Shown piece after piece: positions 20,856 through 28,960 of a DNA stretch of 64,000 bases. The first letter of the stretch is position 1. Each line of letters starts with the position of its first letter. This DNA is from NCED01 sp035493955 (GTDB taxonomy: Bacteria; Pseudomonadota; Alphaproteobacteria; Caulobacterales; Caulobacteraceae), in contig DATJHI010000003.1 in the NCBI GenBank assembly GCA_035493955.1, positions 1-64,000 of the forward strand, written 5' to 3'. The notes under the pieces are model-generated. The model was given only the letters and a program-made list of their open reading frames with translations. It ran no database searches and had not been told where the DNA came from. A program made the position numbers and the translations under genes.

Positions 20856-21959
20856 TTGCAACGCCTGTTCGCCGCAGCCTTGCTGCTGCTGATCCCCTGC
20901 GCTTCCGCCGCCCAGACCCCGCCGCCGCAGATCCCCTTCGAGGGGATCGACGTCCTCAAGCCGCCCCCCGACATGCATCTGGGGGAAGTCGCCGGCGTGG
21001 CGGTGAACGCCCAGAAGCATATCTTCGTGTTCCACCGCGGAAACACCGACGGTCCCGCCTATGGCGCCGCGGCCGCCCAGCTTCTGGAATTCGGGCCCGA
21101 CGGCAAGTTCCTGCGCGAGATCGGCAAGCACCTCTACGCCTGGTCCTTCGCCCACACGGTCCGCATCGACCCCCAGGGCAATATCTGGGCCGCCGACAAG
21201 GGCTCGGACATGGTCATCCGCTTCAATCCGGCGGGCAAGGTGACCATGGTGTTCGGCCGCAAGCCCGAAGCCAGTGATGAGAACGCGCATCCGCTGGAGC
21301 ACCCCATGCCGCCGCGCCCCCCCGTCGACGGCCAGTTCCGCCAGGTCACCGACATGGCCTGGGACAGCCACGGCGCCACCTATATTTCCGACGGCTACAT
21401 CAACTCGCGCGTCGCCAAGATCGACAAGGACGGCAGGTGGCTTAAGTCCTGGGGCTCCTTCGGCTCGGAGCCCGGCCAGTTCAACACCCTGCACGCGATC
21501 GCCGTCGATGCGCACGACCGCGTCTATGTCGCGGACCGCGGCAACCGGCGAATCCAGGTGTTCGACACCGAGGGCAAGCTGCTCAAGATCATCACCATCG
21601 ACGTTCCCTATCCCGCCGATGCGGCGCCGGCGATCGGCCCCCGTCCCCAGCCCGGACCCGACGGCTTCACGGGGACCGGCAACCAGAACCAGATGCCGGG
21701 CTCGCCTTGGACCCTGTGCATCACCCCCATCGGGCCCAAGGGCCAGTTCCTCTATGTGTCGGACGCCTTTCCCGGGCGGATCTACAAGCTCGACCTCGAT
21801 GGCCATGTGCTCGGATGGCTCGGCAGCGCGGGCAAGCAGCTCAAGCAGTTCGGCTGGGTCCACGAGATCGCCTGCCCATCGGAGAACGAGCTTTACGTCG
21901 GCGAGATCCTGAACTGGCGGATGCAGAAGCTGATCCTGCACCCCGACCGGGCGAGATAG
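20856..21959 (+). CDS. Secreted NHL-repeat protein, peptidyl-amidating-lyase-like
   Basis: A 367-residue protein. The start is set by the ribosome site GGGGAGGT at 20843-20850 followed by TTG at 20856, which opens a typical signal peptide (LQRLFAAALLLLIPCASAAQ). The frame upstream to 20757 crosses a terminator hairpin and is rejected. The mature part is a beta-propeller of NHL-type blades: HTVRIDPQGNIWAADKGSD, DMAWDSHGATYISDGY, HAIAVDAHDRVYVADRGNRR, GQFLYVSDAFPGRIYKLDL and HEIACPSENELYVGEILN. Closest in pattern to the bacterial peptidyl-alpha-hydroxyglycine alpha-amidating-lyase family. Enzyme activity in bacteria is unproven. Confidence 0.78.
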   Translation: MQRLFAAALLLLIPCASAAQTPPPQIPFEGIDVLKPPPDMHLGEVAGVAVNAQKHIFVFHRGNTDGPAYGAAAAQLLEFGPDGKFLREIGKHLYAWSFAHTVRIDPQGNIWAADKGSDMVIRFNPAGKVTMVFGRKPEASDENAHPLEHPMPPRPPVDGQFRQVTDMAWDSHGATYISDGYINSRVAKIDKDGRWLKSWGSFGSEPGQFNTLHAIAVDAHDRVYVADRGNRRIQVFDTEGKLLKIITIDVPYPADAAPAIGPRPQPGPDGFTGTGNQNQMPGSPWTLCITPIGPKGQFLYVSDAFPGRIYKLDLDGHVLGWLGSAGKQLKQFGWVHEIACPSENELYVGEILNWRMQKLILHPDRAR

Positions 21960-21966
21960 GCGCCGA

Positions 21967-22452
21967 TCAGGGCCGGTTCGAAGCGCAGTCTTCGTCCGAC
22001 AATCTTTTCACCATGTCCCGCAGGCTTTCCACCAACTGTTGCTGAACCGCATTGTCTTCCGACACCGGCATTCCGCGCAGAAGCTGGATGGTGGAAACGT
22101 GGACGCTGATCGCCTCCGGGCGCCAATTGGCGGCGGCTTCGAAATGGTCGATCAGGACGCACAGGCTATGGGCGGCCTCTCCCAGTTGGGGGCGCTTGCA
22201 GAGCCCGCCGAGGCCCGCGATCTCCCGCGCGGCGACGTAGAGGGGATCATTCCTTCCGACCGGCCGGCCAAGGGTCCCGGCGCCTTCGGTCAAGGTGGCG
22301 ATAAGCCGGTCGATCTCGACCAGGCAGGCCCCCGCCATCGCCAGCAGACCCGCCTCGGCGTCGTTGACGGCCGCCGATGCCCTTTTCCCGCCCGGCGCGA
22401 CGATTATTTTCGCGAGCCTGTTCTCGTAGGTGAGAAACCGCGCAAAGCTCAC
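21967..22452 (-). CDS. Uncharacterised helical protein coupled to a receiver
   Basis: A 161-residue protein, rich in helices (AGLLAMAGACLVEIDRL, EAAHSLCVLIDHFEAA, QQQLVESLRDMVKRL), with no signal peptide or membrane segment. Its ATG overlaps the stop of the upstream receiver gene by 4 bases (22449-22452), implying coupled translation and a shared pathway. The His in EAAHSLCVLIDHFEAA might suggest an Hpt-like four-helix bundle, but the Hpt HxxKG motif is not visible. I do not recognise the family. Confidence 0.65.
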   Translation of the reverse strand: MSFARFLTYENRLAKIIVAPGGKRASAAVNDAEAGLLAMAGACLVEIDRLIATLTEGAGTLGRPVGRNDPLYVAAREIAGLGGLCKRPQLGEAAHSLCVLIDHFEAAANWRPEAISVHVSTIQLLRGMPVSEDNAVQQQLVESLRDMVKRLSDEDCASNRP

Positions 22453-23021
22453 GGATCGACCCCGTCGTTTAAGGCGAGGGCGTTCGCCGATATTTCCTTT
22501 GTTCCGGCCGTATCAGACCGGCGGCGCCCCGCGACCCCCTCCGGCGGACCAAGCTCGTGGAACCGCCGATCGGGACCTGCGAAGCTGTCGGTCTCCAGGA
22601 ATTGCCGCTTCTCACGCGCCACCCACAAGATCCGCTCCAGGAGGACCTGGGGACTGATGGGTTTGCCGATCAGAAAGTTCGCTCCGCTGTCGCGCGCCTT
22701 GCTGACGATCGAAGCCCCCGTGTGGGCGGAAAGCAGGATGGTGGGTACGAACCGGTTGTCGTCGCCTTCGGAGCGCCGGAGCTTTTGGATGAAGTCGTAG
22801 ACGTCCTCGCCGGGCAACAGGTTTTCCATCACGATCAGGTCGACCTGATAGGCCACTATGGTCTGGTGCGCCTCGGCCAGCGACCGGCATCGATGAAGAT
22901 TGCGGACCCCGAACCCGAGGAAGATCGTCGAGAGGATGTCCAGCCCCAGGGCGTTGTCCACGACCAGGACGACGGCGCGCTCCAGATTGATCCGCACTTT
23001 GTCGGAAAAAGCGGTGCTCAT
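22449..23021 (-). CDS. Receiver-domain protein lacking the phospho-acceptor Asp
   Basis: A 190-residue protein starting MSTAFSDKVRINL. One receiver domain (about 15-140) opens with VVLVVDN and keeps the T/S position in TILLSAHTG and the Lys in LIGKPIS. At the phosphorylation site the usual D-x-x-M-P stretch reads DLIVMENLLPGED, with Glu in place of Asp. The Glu may mimic phosphorylation or make the domain phosphorylation-independent. A short tail (about 150-190) has no output domain. It is translationally coupled to the helical protein downstream. Start chosen at 23021 rather than 23057 because the extension has no family resemblance. Confidence 0.8.
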   Translation of the reverse strand: MSTAFSDKVRINLERAVVLVVDNALGLDILSTIFLGFGVRNLHRCRSLAEAHQTIVAYQVDLIVMENLLPGEDVYDFIQKLRRSEGDDNRFVPTILLSAHTGASIVSKARDSGANFLIGKPISPQVLLERILWVAREKRQFLETDSFAGPDRRFHELGPPEGVAGRRRSDTAGTKEISANALALNDGVDP

Positions 23022-23303
23022 GGGCCAAGCCCTTCGGCCGCCCCAAGACGTAAGCAAAAGCTGCGTGTTTTCATCCGCCGCCGGAAACTTGATTCGTTCA
23101 TTAATCTACGTGTTGATACTAGGAGCGGCCGTATCATTTGCAAGTCAACCGTCGCGCGGCCGGCGACCTTTCCACCAAACCGATCCGGCCGCCGCCCTGG
23201 CGAGCGAGCCGGGCTGCAGCGCCGCCGCGGCGGGAAAAAGTTCGTTCAGCAATGCTCCTTCCGTGCGTTGTGCGAACGGTCGAACTGGTCTTCACTTCAT
23301 GCG

Positions 23304-23849
23304 GTGAGCAAAAGCCAAGGCGGTCTGCCGCCATTCGACAATTCGATCGATCCGGACGGCGAGTTCCCCATAGGGGCGTCGGATTATTTCTTCTATCTGC
23401 TGTTTCTCACCGCCCGACAGCGGGACCTGGGCCTCAACGCGGCCTTGGCGCCCACCGGCATGACCATGGCCCGCTGGCGCATCTTGTCGATAATCCGCCG
23501 CATCGAAGGATGCGCCATGTCGACCCTTTCCAGGTTCAGCACGGTCGAGCGCACGACCCTGACCCGATCGGTCGACCAGCTTGTCGAGGAGGGCCTGGTG
23601 GTGCGCTGGGTTCCCGAGGAGGATCGTCGCCAGGTATGCCTGGCCCTGACCGAGACGGGGCAGAAGGCCTACAGCGGGGCCCTCGCCGCGTTGTTGGGGT
23701 TCAATCAGCAGATGCTGGAGGGATTGGAGCCCCATCGCGTAAGGGACGCCGCGCGCCTGCTGCAGGCCGTCCTGTCCAACGTGGTCGGGGACGAGGCGCT
23801 GTCGGCCGAGCTGCTCACCTTCAGGCGTCCGTCGGCCGCAGGCGTCTAG
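23304..23849 (+). CDS. MarR-family transcriptional regulator
   Basis: A 181-residue winged-helix regulator. The HTH region (about 55-110) reads GMTMARWRILSIIRR, MSTLSRFSTVERTTLTRSVDQLVEEGLV, then the wing VPEEDRRQVCLALTETG, as in MarR/HpcR types. A dimerisation helix follows. The GTG at 23304 is the best start I can offer, with no strong ribosome site seen. The open frame continues far upstream but lacks homology. It may control the neighbouring membrane-protein pair or the aromatic-oxidation operon further right. Confidence 0.75.
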   Translation: MSKSQGGLPPFDNSIDPDGEFPIGASDYFFYLLFLTARQRDLGLNAALAPTGMTMARWRILSIIRRIEGCAMSTLSRFSTVERTTLTRSVDQLVEEGLVVRWVPEEDRRQVCLALTETGQKAYSGALAALLGFNQQMLEGLEPHRVRDAARLLQAVLSNVVGDEALSAELLTFRRPSAAGV

Positions 23850-24346
23850 AAAGCCGTCAGGGTCCAGCCGATCCAACGGCCCGCGACGACCACGCCGGTC
23901 CACAGGGCCAGCGACAAAAGGGCGGCGACCTTGGCGCTCAAGGGCGTTGGGACCCCGCTGTTCCAGTTGTGCACCTTCGACCAGGTGAAGAGGTGGAAGA
24001 CGGCCAGGTTCACGCCGGCGATCGCCAGCAGGATCATCTTGATCTTGAATTCGCGGTTGCCGAGATAGGCGGTGGCCTGACCCACGAACAGCAGGCTGCC
24101 GGTGACCACCGCCACCAGGAAGCTCGCCCAGGTCCAGGGCAGCACCTCGTTCGAGATCTTGACCACGGCGTGGTTGCGCGACGACACGCCGAGCAGCCTG
24201 AGGTCGAGCATGGCGATCGAGCCGAACACCAGCATCACCGAGATCACATGCGCCGCTTCCAGGCCCGGAAAGGCGAGCGGGTCGGCCTGGACCCACTCGG
24301 CCAGCTTGGTGTTGTCGACGGAGCCGAGGGTCTTGAGCAGGTCCAT
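23846..24346 (-). CDS. DUF6644-like four-helix membrane protein
   Basis: A 166-residue protein with about four transmembrane segments (LEAAHVISVMLVFGSIAML; WASFLVAVVTGSLLFVG; IKMILLAIAGVNLAVFHLF; AALLSLALWTGVVVAGRW). It ends in WIGW and carries a conserved His in the first segment. It resembles the protein encoded by the adjacent upstream gene (PWTWA against PWIWG, GRW in both), so the two are paralogues and may form a heterodimer. Its 3' end overlaps the MarR gene end by 4 bases (convergent). Function unknown; the membrane His residues would suit heme or metal. Confidence 0.65.
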   Translation of the reverse strand: MDLLKTLGSVDNTKLAEWVQADPLAFPGLEAAHVISVMLVFGSIAMLDLRLLGVSSRNHAVVKISNEVLPWTWASFLVAVVTGSLLFVGQATAYLGNREFKIKMILLAIAGVNLAVFHLFTWSKVHNWNSGVPTPLSAKVAALLSLALWTGVVVAGRWIGWTLTAF

Positions 24347-24358
24347 CGCCGTAGATCC

Positions 24359-24877
24359 TCAGCTGTTCGGAAAGATGACGTAGCCGTAGGCGAGCCAGCG
24401 TCCGGTGCAGACGGTGGCCATCCACAACAACAGGCAGACCGGCGCGATCACCTTGGCGGCGGCGCGGCGTCCCCCGGTCATCTCCCAGAACGCGGCGTCG
24501 GACTGAAGGGTGAGCTGCAGCGCCGCGGTGGTCAGGATCGAGACCGCCATCAGCGCCATCTTCAGCTGGAACATCGGCGTGGGCAGCCCCCGCCGCGCGC
24601 CGGCTCCGGTGACCAGGATCAGGCCGGAAATGAAGACGATGGCCAGCGCGCCCCAGATCCAGGGCGTGAAGCGGCGCATCATCTCGGCGAGGGATCCGGA
24701 ACGGCCGGCAAGTCCCGCCAGCCTCAGGGTGATCATGCCGACCGCGAACAGCACCAGGCCCATGGCCAGGATATGCACGGACTCCAGCACGGCCTTGACC
24801 CAGACCGTGTCGCGTACGGCGCCGGCGATCGGCCACTGGCCGATCATGGCCTGCCATGCGGCCAGCGTTTGCTGCAT
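24359..24877 (-). CDS. DUF6644-like four-helix membrane protein, paralogue
   Basis: A 172-residue protein. The ATG at 24877 follows a GGAGG ribosome site by 5 bases, so the upstream extension to 24937 is discarded. Four predicted membrane segments: VHILAMGLVLFAVGMITL, WGALAIVFISGLILV, MALMAVSILTTAALQL and VIAPVCLLLWMATV. The segment-one His is shared with the downstream paralogue, 12 bases away. Both genes are read away from the PdxA/Rieske operon, which starts 177 bases to the right. Confidence 0.65.
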   Translation of the reverse strand: MQQTLAAWQAMIGQWPIAGAVRDTVWVKAVLESVHILAMGLVLFAVGMITLRLAGLAGRSGSLAEMMRRFTPWIWGALAIVFISGLILVTGAGARRGLPTPMFQLKMALMAVSILTTAALQLTLQSDAAFWEMTGGRRAAAKVIAPVCLLLWMATVCTGRWLAYGYVIFPNS

Positions 24878-25053
24878 GCGTCCTCCGCATCCGCCGGATG
24901 GGAATTGCGCGCCCTGGCGGTATCGCCAGCGCAGCAAACGATTTTATCGCCGTCTTGGCAAACCCCGCCTCGCCGTGGCGCCCTTGCCACCGCCCGGGTA
25001 TGAGCGATAACGCTCAAGCAGCCGACTGAACCCTTGGCGTTCGGAAACCAACG

Positions 25054-26067
25054 ATGCGGCCGACCATAGCCATCAGCCTTGGCGATCCAGCCGGGATCGG
25101 TCCGGAGATCGCCTACAAGGCGGCCCAAGATCCGCGGGTGCGCGCCGCGTGCCGGCCGCTGCTCGTCGGCGACCGGCGTTCGCTGGAGGCCCATGCTCGC
25201 GCCTGTGGCTTCGACCTCGACGTGGAAATCGTCGACGCCCGGGGGATAGGCCGGTCCGATCGGGTCGAATTGCTCCACCTCGACCTTCTGGGAGACGAGG
25301 CCCTGCGGATGGGCGAGATCACCGCCCTGCACGGCCGGGCCGCCGTCGAGGCGGCCGGGGCGGCCATCGACCTGGCCATGAGCGGGGCCGTCGACGCCGT
25401 CGTCGCCGCGCCCCAGACGGAGATGGCCATCCATAAGGCGGGGATCGACTTCGACGGCTACCCGAGTTTCGTGGCGCGGCGGACCGGCACGCCGGTCGAG
25501 GACGCCTTCCTGATGCTGTGCTTCGACGGCTTCCGCATCGCCCACGCCACCCTGCACGTCAGCCTGCGCCGGGCGATAGAGCTGGTCACCGAGGCCCGCG
25601 TCCTGCACGTGATCAAGACCACCCACGAGACCCTGGAGCAACTGGGCGTGGCCGCGCCGCGCATCGCCGTCTCCGGCCTCAACTGCCACGCGGGGGAAAA
25701 CGGCCTGTTCGGCGGTGAGGAGATCGAGATCATCGGCCCGGCCATGGACCGGGCCCGCGCCGCCGGCATCCGGGTGGAGGGCCCCTTCGGCGCCGACATC
25801 ATGTTCCAGAAAAAAGGTTATGACGGCTTCGTGGTCATGATCCACGATCAGGGCCATGTGGCGGCCAAACTGCTGGCCGCCAACCGCACCGCGGGCCTGA
25901 CCATCGGGACTCCCATCCTGTTCTCCTCCGTCGCCCACGGCAGCGCCCTCGATATCGCCGGAAAGGACCTGGCTTCGCCCGAGGCTGTGGTGGAGGCGTC
26001 GACCCGCCTCGCCGCGGCGGCGGTGCGCCGCGGGGAACGCGCCCGCGCGGAGTCGGCCCATGCTTAA
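25054..26067 (+). CDS. PdxA-family dehydrogenase (PdxA2/TphB-like)
   Basis: A 337-residue member of the 4-hydroxythreonine-4-phosphate dehydrogenase family. The N-terminus ISLGDPAGIGPEI is the family signature, with metal-binding His residues in IKTTHETLEQLG and GLNCHAGENG and the VMIHDQGHV motif. No other pyridoxine gene is nearby. Its stop overlaps the Rieske oxygenase start by 8 bases (26060-26067). PdxA-like enzymes beside ring-hydroxylating oxygenases, such as TphB, oxidise and decarboxylate cis-dihydrodiol carboxylates. That role is favoured here over vitamin B6 synthesis, by inference from context. Confidence 0.85.
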   Translation: MRPTIAISLGDPAGIGPEIAYKAAQDPRVRAACRPLLVGDRRSLEAHARACGFDLDVEIVDARGIGRSDRVELLHLDLLGDEALRMGEITALHGRAAVEAAGAAIDLAMSGAVDAVVAAPQTEMAIHKAGIDFDGYPSFVARRTGTPVEDAFLMLCFDGFRIAHATLHVSLRRAIELVTEARVLHVIKTTHETLEQLGVAAPRIAVSGLNCHAGENGLFGGEEIEIIGPAMDRARAAGIRVEGPFGADIMFQKKGYDGFVVMIHDQGHVAAKLLAANRTAGLTIGTPILFSSVAHGSALDIAGKDLASPEAVVEASTRLAAAAVRRGERARAESAHA

Positions 26068-27346
26068 GCGGGAGCACAACGAACTCCTGACCCGCACCGA
26101 CCCCGGCGCCCCGATGGGCCGGCTGTTCCGCTGCTACTGGCTGCCGGCCCTGCTGGCGAGCGAACTCCCCGAAGACGGCTGTGCGCCCGTGCGGGTCAAG
26201 CTGCTGGGCGAGCGGCTGCTGGCGGTCCGCGACGGCGAGGGCCGCTACGGCCTGATCGACGAATTGTGCGCCCACCGCCGCGTCTCGCTGTGGTTCGGCA
26301 AGGTCGAGGACGACGGCGTGCGGTGCGCCTATCACGGCTGGAAATACGGTCTCGACGGCGTCTGCACCGACATCCCTTCCGAGCCGGAAGGCAGCGAGCT
26401 GTGCCGCCGGGTGCGGCTGAAGGCCTATCCCCTGATCAAGCTGGGCGACGTCCTGTGGACCTATATGGGCCCGGCCGAGGACCAGCCGCCGCCGCCGGAA
26501 TGGGAGTTCGCCACCGTCCCGGCCGACCAGACCTTCACCTCCAAGCGTAGCCAGGAGTGCAACTGGCTGCAGGCGATGGAGGGCGGCATCGATTCCAGCC
26601 ACGTGTCGTGGCTGCACCGGGGCAACCTCAACACCGATCCGCTGTTCAAGGGCGCCAAGGTCAACCAGTACAACCTCAACGACGCCCGTCCGGTGTTCGA
26701 GGTGGCCGAGACCGAGGGCGGCCTGGCCATCGGCGCCCGCCGCCAGGCCGAGAACGACCAGTGGTACTGGCGGGTCACCCCCTGGATCATGCCCTCGTTC
26801 ACCATGGTGCCGCCGCGGGCCGACCACCCCCTGCATGGCCATTTCTGGATTCCGATCGACGACGAGAACTGCTGGGCCTGGAGCTTCGACTACCATCCGA
26901 CCCGGCCGCTCAGCCGGACCGAACGGCAGGCGATGGAGGACGGCAAGGGCGTCCACGTCAAATACGTACCCGGCACGTTCCGGCCCCTCGCCAACAAGGA
27001 CAACGACTATCTGCTCGACCGCACGGCCCAGAGGTCCGGCGCGTCGTTCAGCGGGGTCGAGGGCATCGGCATGCAGGACGCCGCCCTGCAGGAGAGCATG
27101 GGTCCGATCTGCGACCGGACCCAGGAGCATCTGGTCTCCACCGACCGGGGCATCGTCATGGCCCGGTCGCGCCTGCTGCGCGCGGTCCGGGCCCTGGTCG
27201 ACGACGGCATCAAGCCGCCGGGGGTCGATCCGGCGCACCAGCGGATCCGCTCCACGGCCATGCTGCTGCCGGCCGGACAGGCCTTTGACGAACCGGCCAA
27301 GACAGCCATGACCGCCCGGGAAGGGGCGGCCCACGTCACCGTCTGA
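26060..27346 (+). CDS. Rieske non-heme iron oxygenase, phthalate-dioxygenase type
   Basis: A 428-residue oxygenase alpha subunit. The Rieske 2Fe-2S ligands appear as CAHRRVSL and CAYHGWKYG (about 69-97). The mononuclear-iron His pair lies in DSSHVSWLHRG (about 180-190). The N-terminus LTRTDPGAPMGRLFRCYWLPAL is typical of the phthalate 4,5-dioxygenase (Pht3) branch, whose enzymes are alpha-only. No beta subunit, ferredoxin or reductase gene lies in the window, so electrons must come from elsewhere. It is translationally coupled to the PdxA-like gene, and two transporters follow. Confidence 0.9.
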   Translation: MLKREHNELLTRTDPGAPMGRLFRCYWLPALLASELPEDGCAPVRVKLLGERLLAVRDGEGRYGLIDELCAHRRVSLWFGKVEDDGVRCAYHGWKYGLDGVCTDIPSEPEGSELCRRVRLKAYPLIKLGDVLWTYMGPAEDQPPPPEWEFATVPADQTFTSKRSQECNWLQAMEGGIDSSHVSWLHRGNLNTDPLFKGAKVNQYNLNDARPVFEVAETEGGLAIGARRQAENDQWYWRVTPWIMPSFTMVPPRADHPLHGHFWIPIDDENCWAWSFDYHPTRPLSRTERQAMEDGKGVHVKYVPGTFRPLANKDNDYLLDRTAQRSGASFSGVEGIGMQDAALQESMGPICDRTQEHLVSTDRGIVMARSRLLRAVRALVDDGIKPPGVDPAHQRIRSTAMLLPAGQAFDEPAKTAMTAREGAAHVTV

Positions 27347-27398
27347 TCGACGGAGGGCGAAGACAACAGCGTAGCCGGCGGCCGGGGAGGGCGCTTGG

Positions 27399-28853
27399 AT
27401 GAGCACAGGGGAAGTCGAAACGGCGGGCGAGCCCGCACGGGTCCAGGCTGCGCCATGGGCGTGGTTCGTCGCCCGCCGAACCCTGTTGGCTCAGGCCGTG
27501 ACGCTCCTGGTCCCCCTGGGAGTCTGGTTCGCGCCGCTGGGGGCGGCGCCCCGCACCCAGCATTCCCTGGCCATACTGGCCTTCATGCTGCTGTCCTGGA
27601 TCACCGAGTCCATCGACTACGCGGTCGCCGGGCTGATGGGCTGCGTGTTGTTCTGGGCCCTGGGGTTGGCCAAGTTCGACCTGGCCTTCAGCGGCTTCGT
27701 CGACACCACCACCTGGTTCATGTTCGCGGCCCTGCTGATGGGCCAGATCGCCTCCCGGACCACGGTGGCGCGGCGGCTGGCCAGCTGGGTGATGCTGCGG
27801 ATCGGCGGCTCCTATTCGCGGGTCCTGCTCGGCCTGATCGTCACCAACTTCCTGCTCACCTTCATCATCCCCTCGGGGACGGTGCGGCTGGTGATGATGG
27901 CGACCATCGCCCTCGGGCTGGTGGAGAGTTTCGGGGTCGGCAAGGGCAGCAACATCGGCCGGGGGATGTTCCTGATCCTGACCTACGCCTCGGTCTTCTT
28001 CGACAAGTTCATCGTCGCCGGCGCTACCTCGATCACCGGCCGGGGCCTGATCGAGAAGTTCGGCGGGGTCAGCATATCCTGGAGCCAGTGGTTCCTGGCC
28101 TTCCTGCCCCTGTCCGTGGCCACCATCGTCGTGTGCTGGCGGCTGACCCTGTGGCTGTTTCCGCCTGAGACGGTGAAGGCCGAGGGCGGGGTCGACTACA
28201 TCCGGCGCGAAGCCGCCGAGATCGGACCCTGGACCCCCATCGACGTCCGCGCGGCGGTGCTGCTGGGCGGGGCGGTGCTGCTGTGGCTGACCGACTTCGT
28301 CCACCATCTGCCGCCCAGCCTGATCGCGCTGGCGGTCGGGCTGATCGCGCTCCTGCCGCGGGTCAACATCCTCAGCATCGAGGACATGAAGCGGACCAAC
28401 TACCTGCCGTTCCTCTTCGTCGGGGCGGCCATCGGCATGGGGGCGGTGCTGTCGGCCACGGGCGCGCTCAACCTACTGACCGTGTTCCTGTTTTCCTGGA
28501 TGCAGCCTCTGATGACGCATCCCTTCGTGTCCACGGGCATCCTCTATTGGTCGGCCTTCGCCTACCACTTCTTCGTGGCCAGCGAGATCTCGATGATGAT
28601 CACCTCGGTGCCGCCGCTGATGGCGTTCGCCAAGGCGCACGGGTTCAGTCCGGCTGTCCTGGGGATGATCTGGGTGTTCGCCGCCGGCGGAAAGCTGTTC
28701 GCCTACCAGTCGGCCGTCTCCATCATCGGCTACTCTTACGGATATTTCCGAGCCGTCGACCTCATCAAGCTCGGGTTCCTCCTCACCGTGTTCGAGTTTC
28801 TTCTGCTGCTGGTCGCCGTTCCGTTCTACTGGCCGCTGATCGGGATCCACTGA
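27399..28853 (+). CDS. SLC13/DASS-family anion:sodium symporter
   Basis: A 484-residue inner-membrane transporter with 11-12 hydrophobic segments. Motifs include WITESIDYAVAGLMG, TNFLLTFIIPSGTVRLVMM (first helical-hairpin SNT/SGT-like motif) and the repeat-related FHFF/SEISMMITSVPPLM region in the second half, as in divalent-anion/sodium symporters. A GGGGAGG site precedes the ATG. It lies 52 bases after the Rieske oxygenase, so it probably imports its acidic substrate (aromatic or aliphatic dicarboxylate). Substrate inferred only from context. Confidence 0.85.
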   Translation: MSTGEVETAGEPARVQAAPWAWFVARRTLLAQAVTLLVPLGVWFAPLGAAPRTQHSLAILAFMLLSWITESIDYAVAGLMGCVLFWALGLAKFDLAFSGFVDTTTWFMFAALLMGQIASRTTVARRLASWVMLRIGGSYSRVLLGLIVTNFLLTFIIPSGTVRLVMMATIALGLVESFGVGKGSNIGRGMFLILTYASVFFDKFIVAGATSITGRGLIEKFGGVSISWSQWFLAFLPLSVATIVVCWRLTLWLFPPETVKAEGGVDYIRREAAEIGPWTPIDVRAAVLLGGAVLLWLTDFVHHLPPSLIALAVGLIALLPRVNILSIEDMKRTNYLPFLFVGAAIGMGAVLSATGALNLLTVFLFSWMQPLMTHPFVSTGILYWSAFAYHFFVASEISMMITSVPPLMAFAKAHGFSPAVLGMIWVFAAGGKLFAYQSAVSIIGYSYGYFRAVDLIKLGFLLTVFEFLLLLVAVPFYWPLIGIH

Positions 28854-28960
28854 AGGTCCAGCCTGCGGTCTGCCCGTCGCGACGAGGCGAACATATCGCC
28901 AAGCGGATCAACGCCCGTTACTGACGGCCTGCGCCGTCCTGACGCGGAACGGAGAACAGA

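Noticed and set aside
22557..23303. Upstream extension of the MarR reading frame
   Set aside because: It runs antisense through the receiver gene and the gap without any motif. MarR resemblance starts only after 23304.
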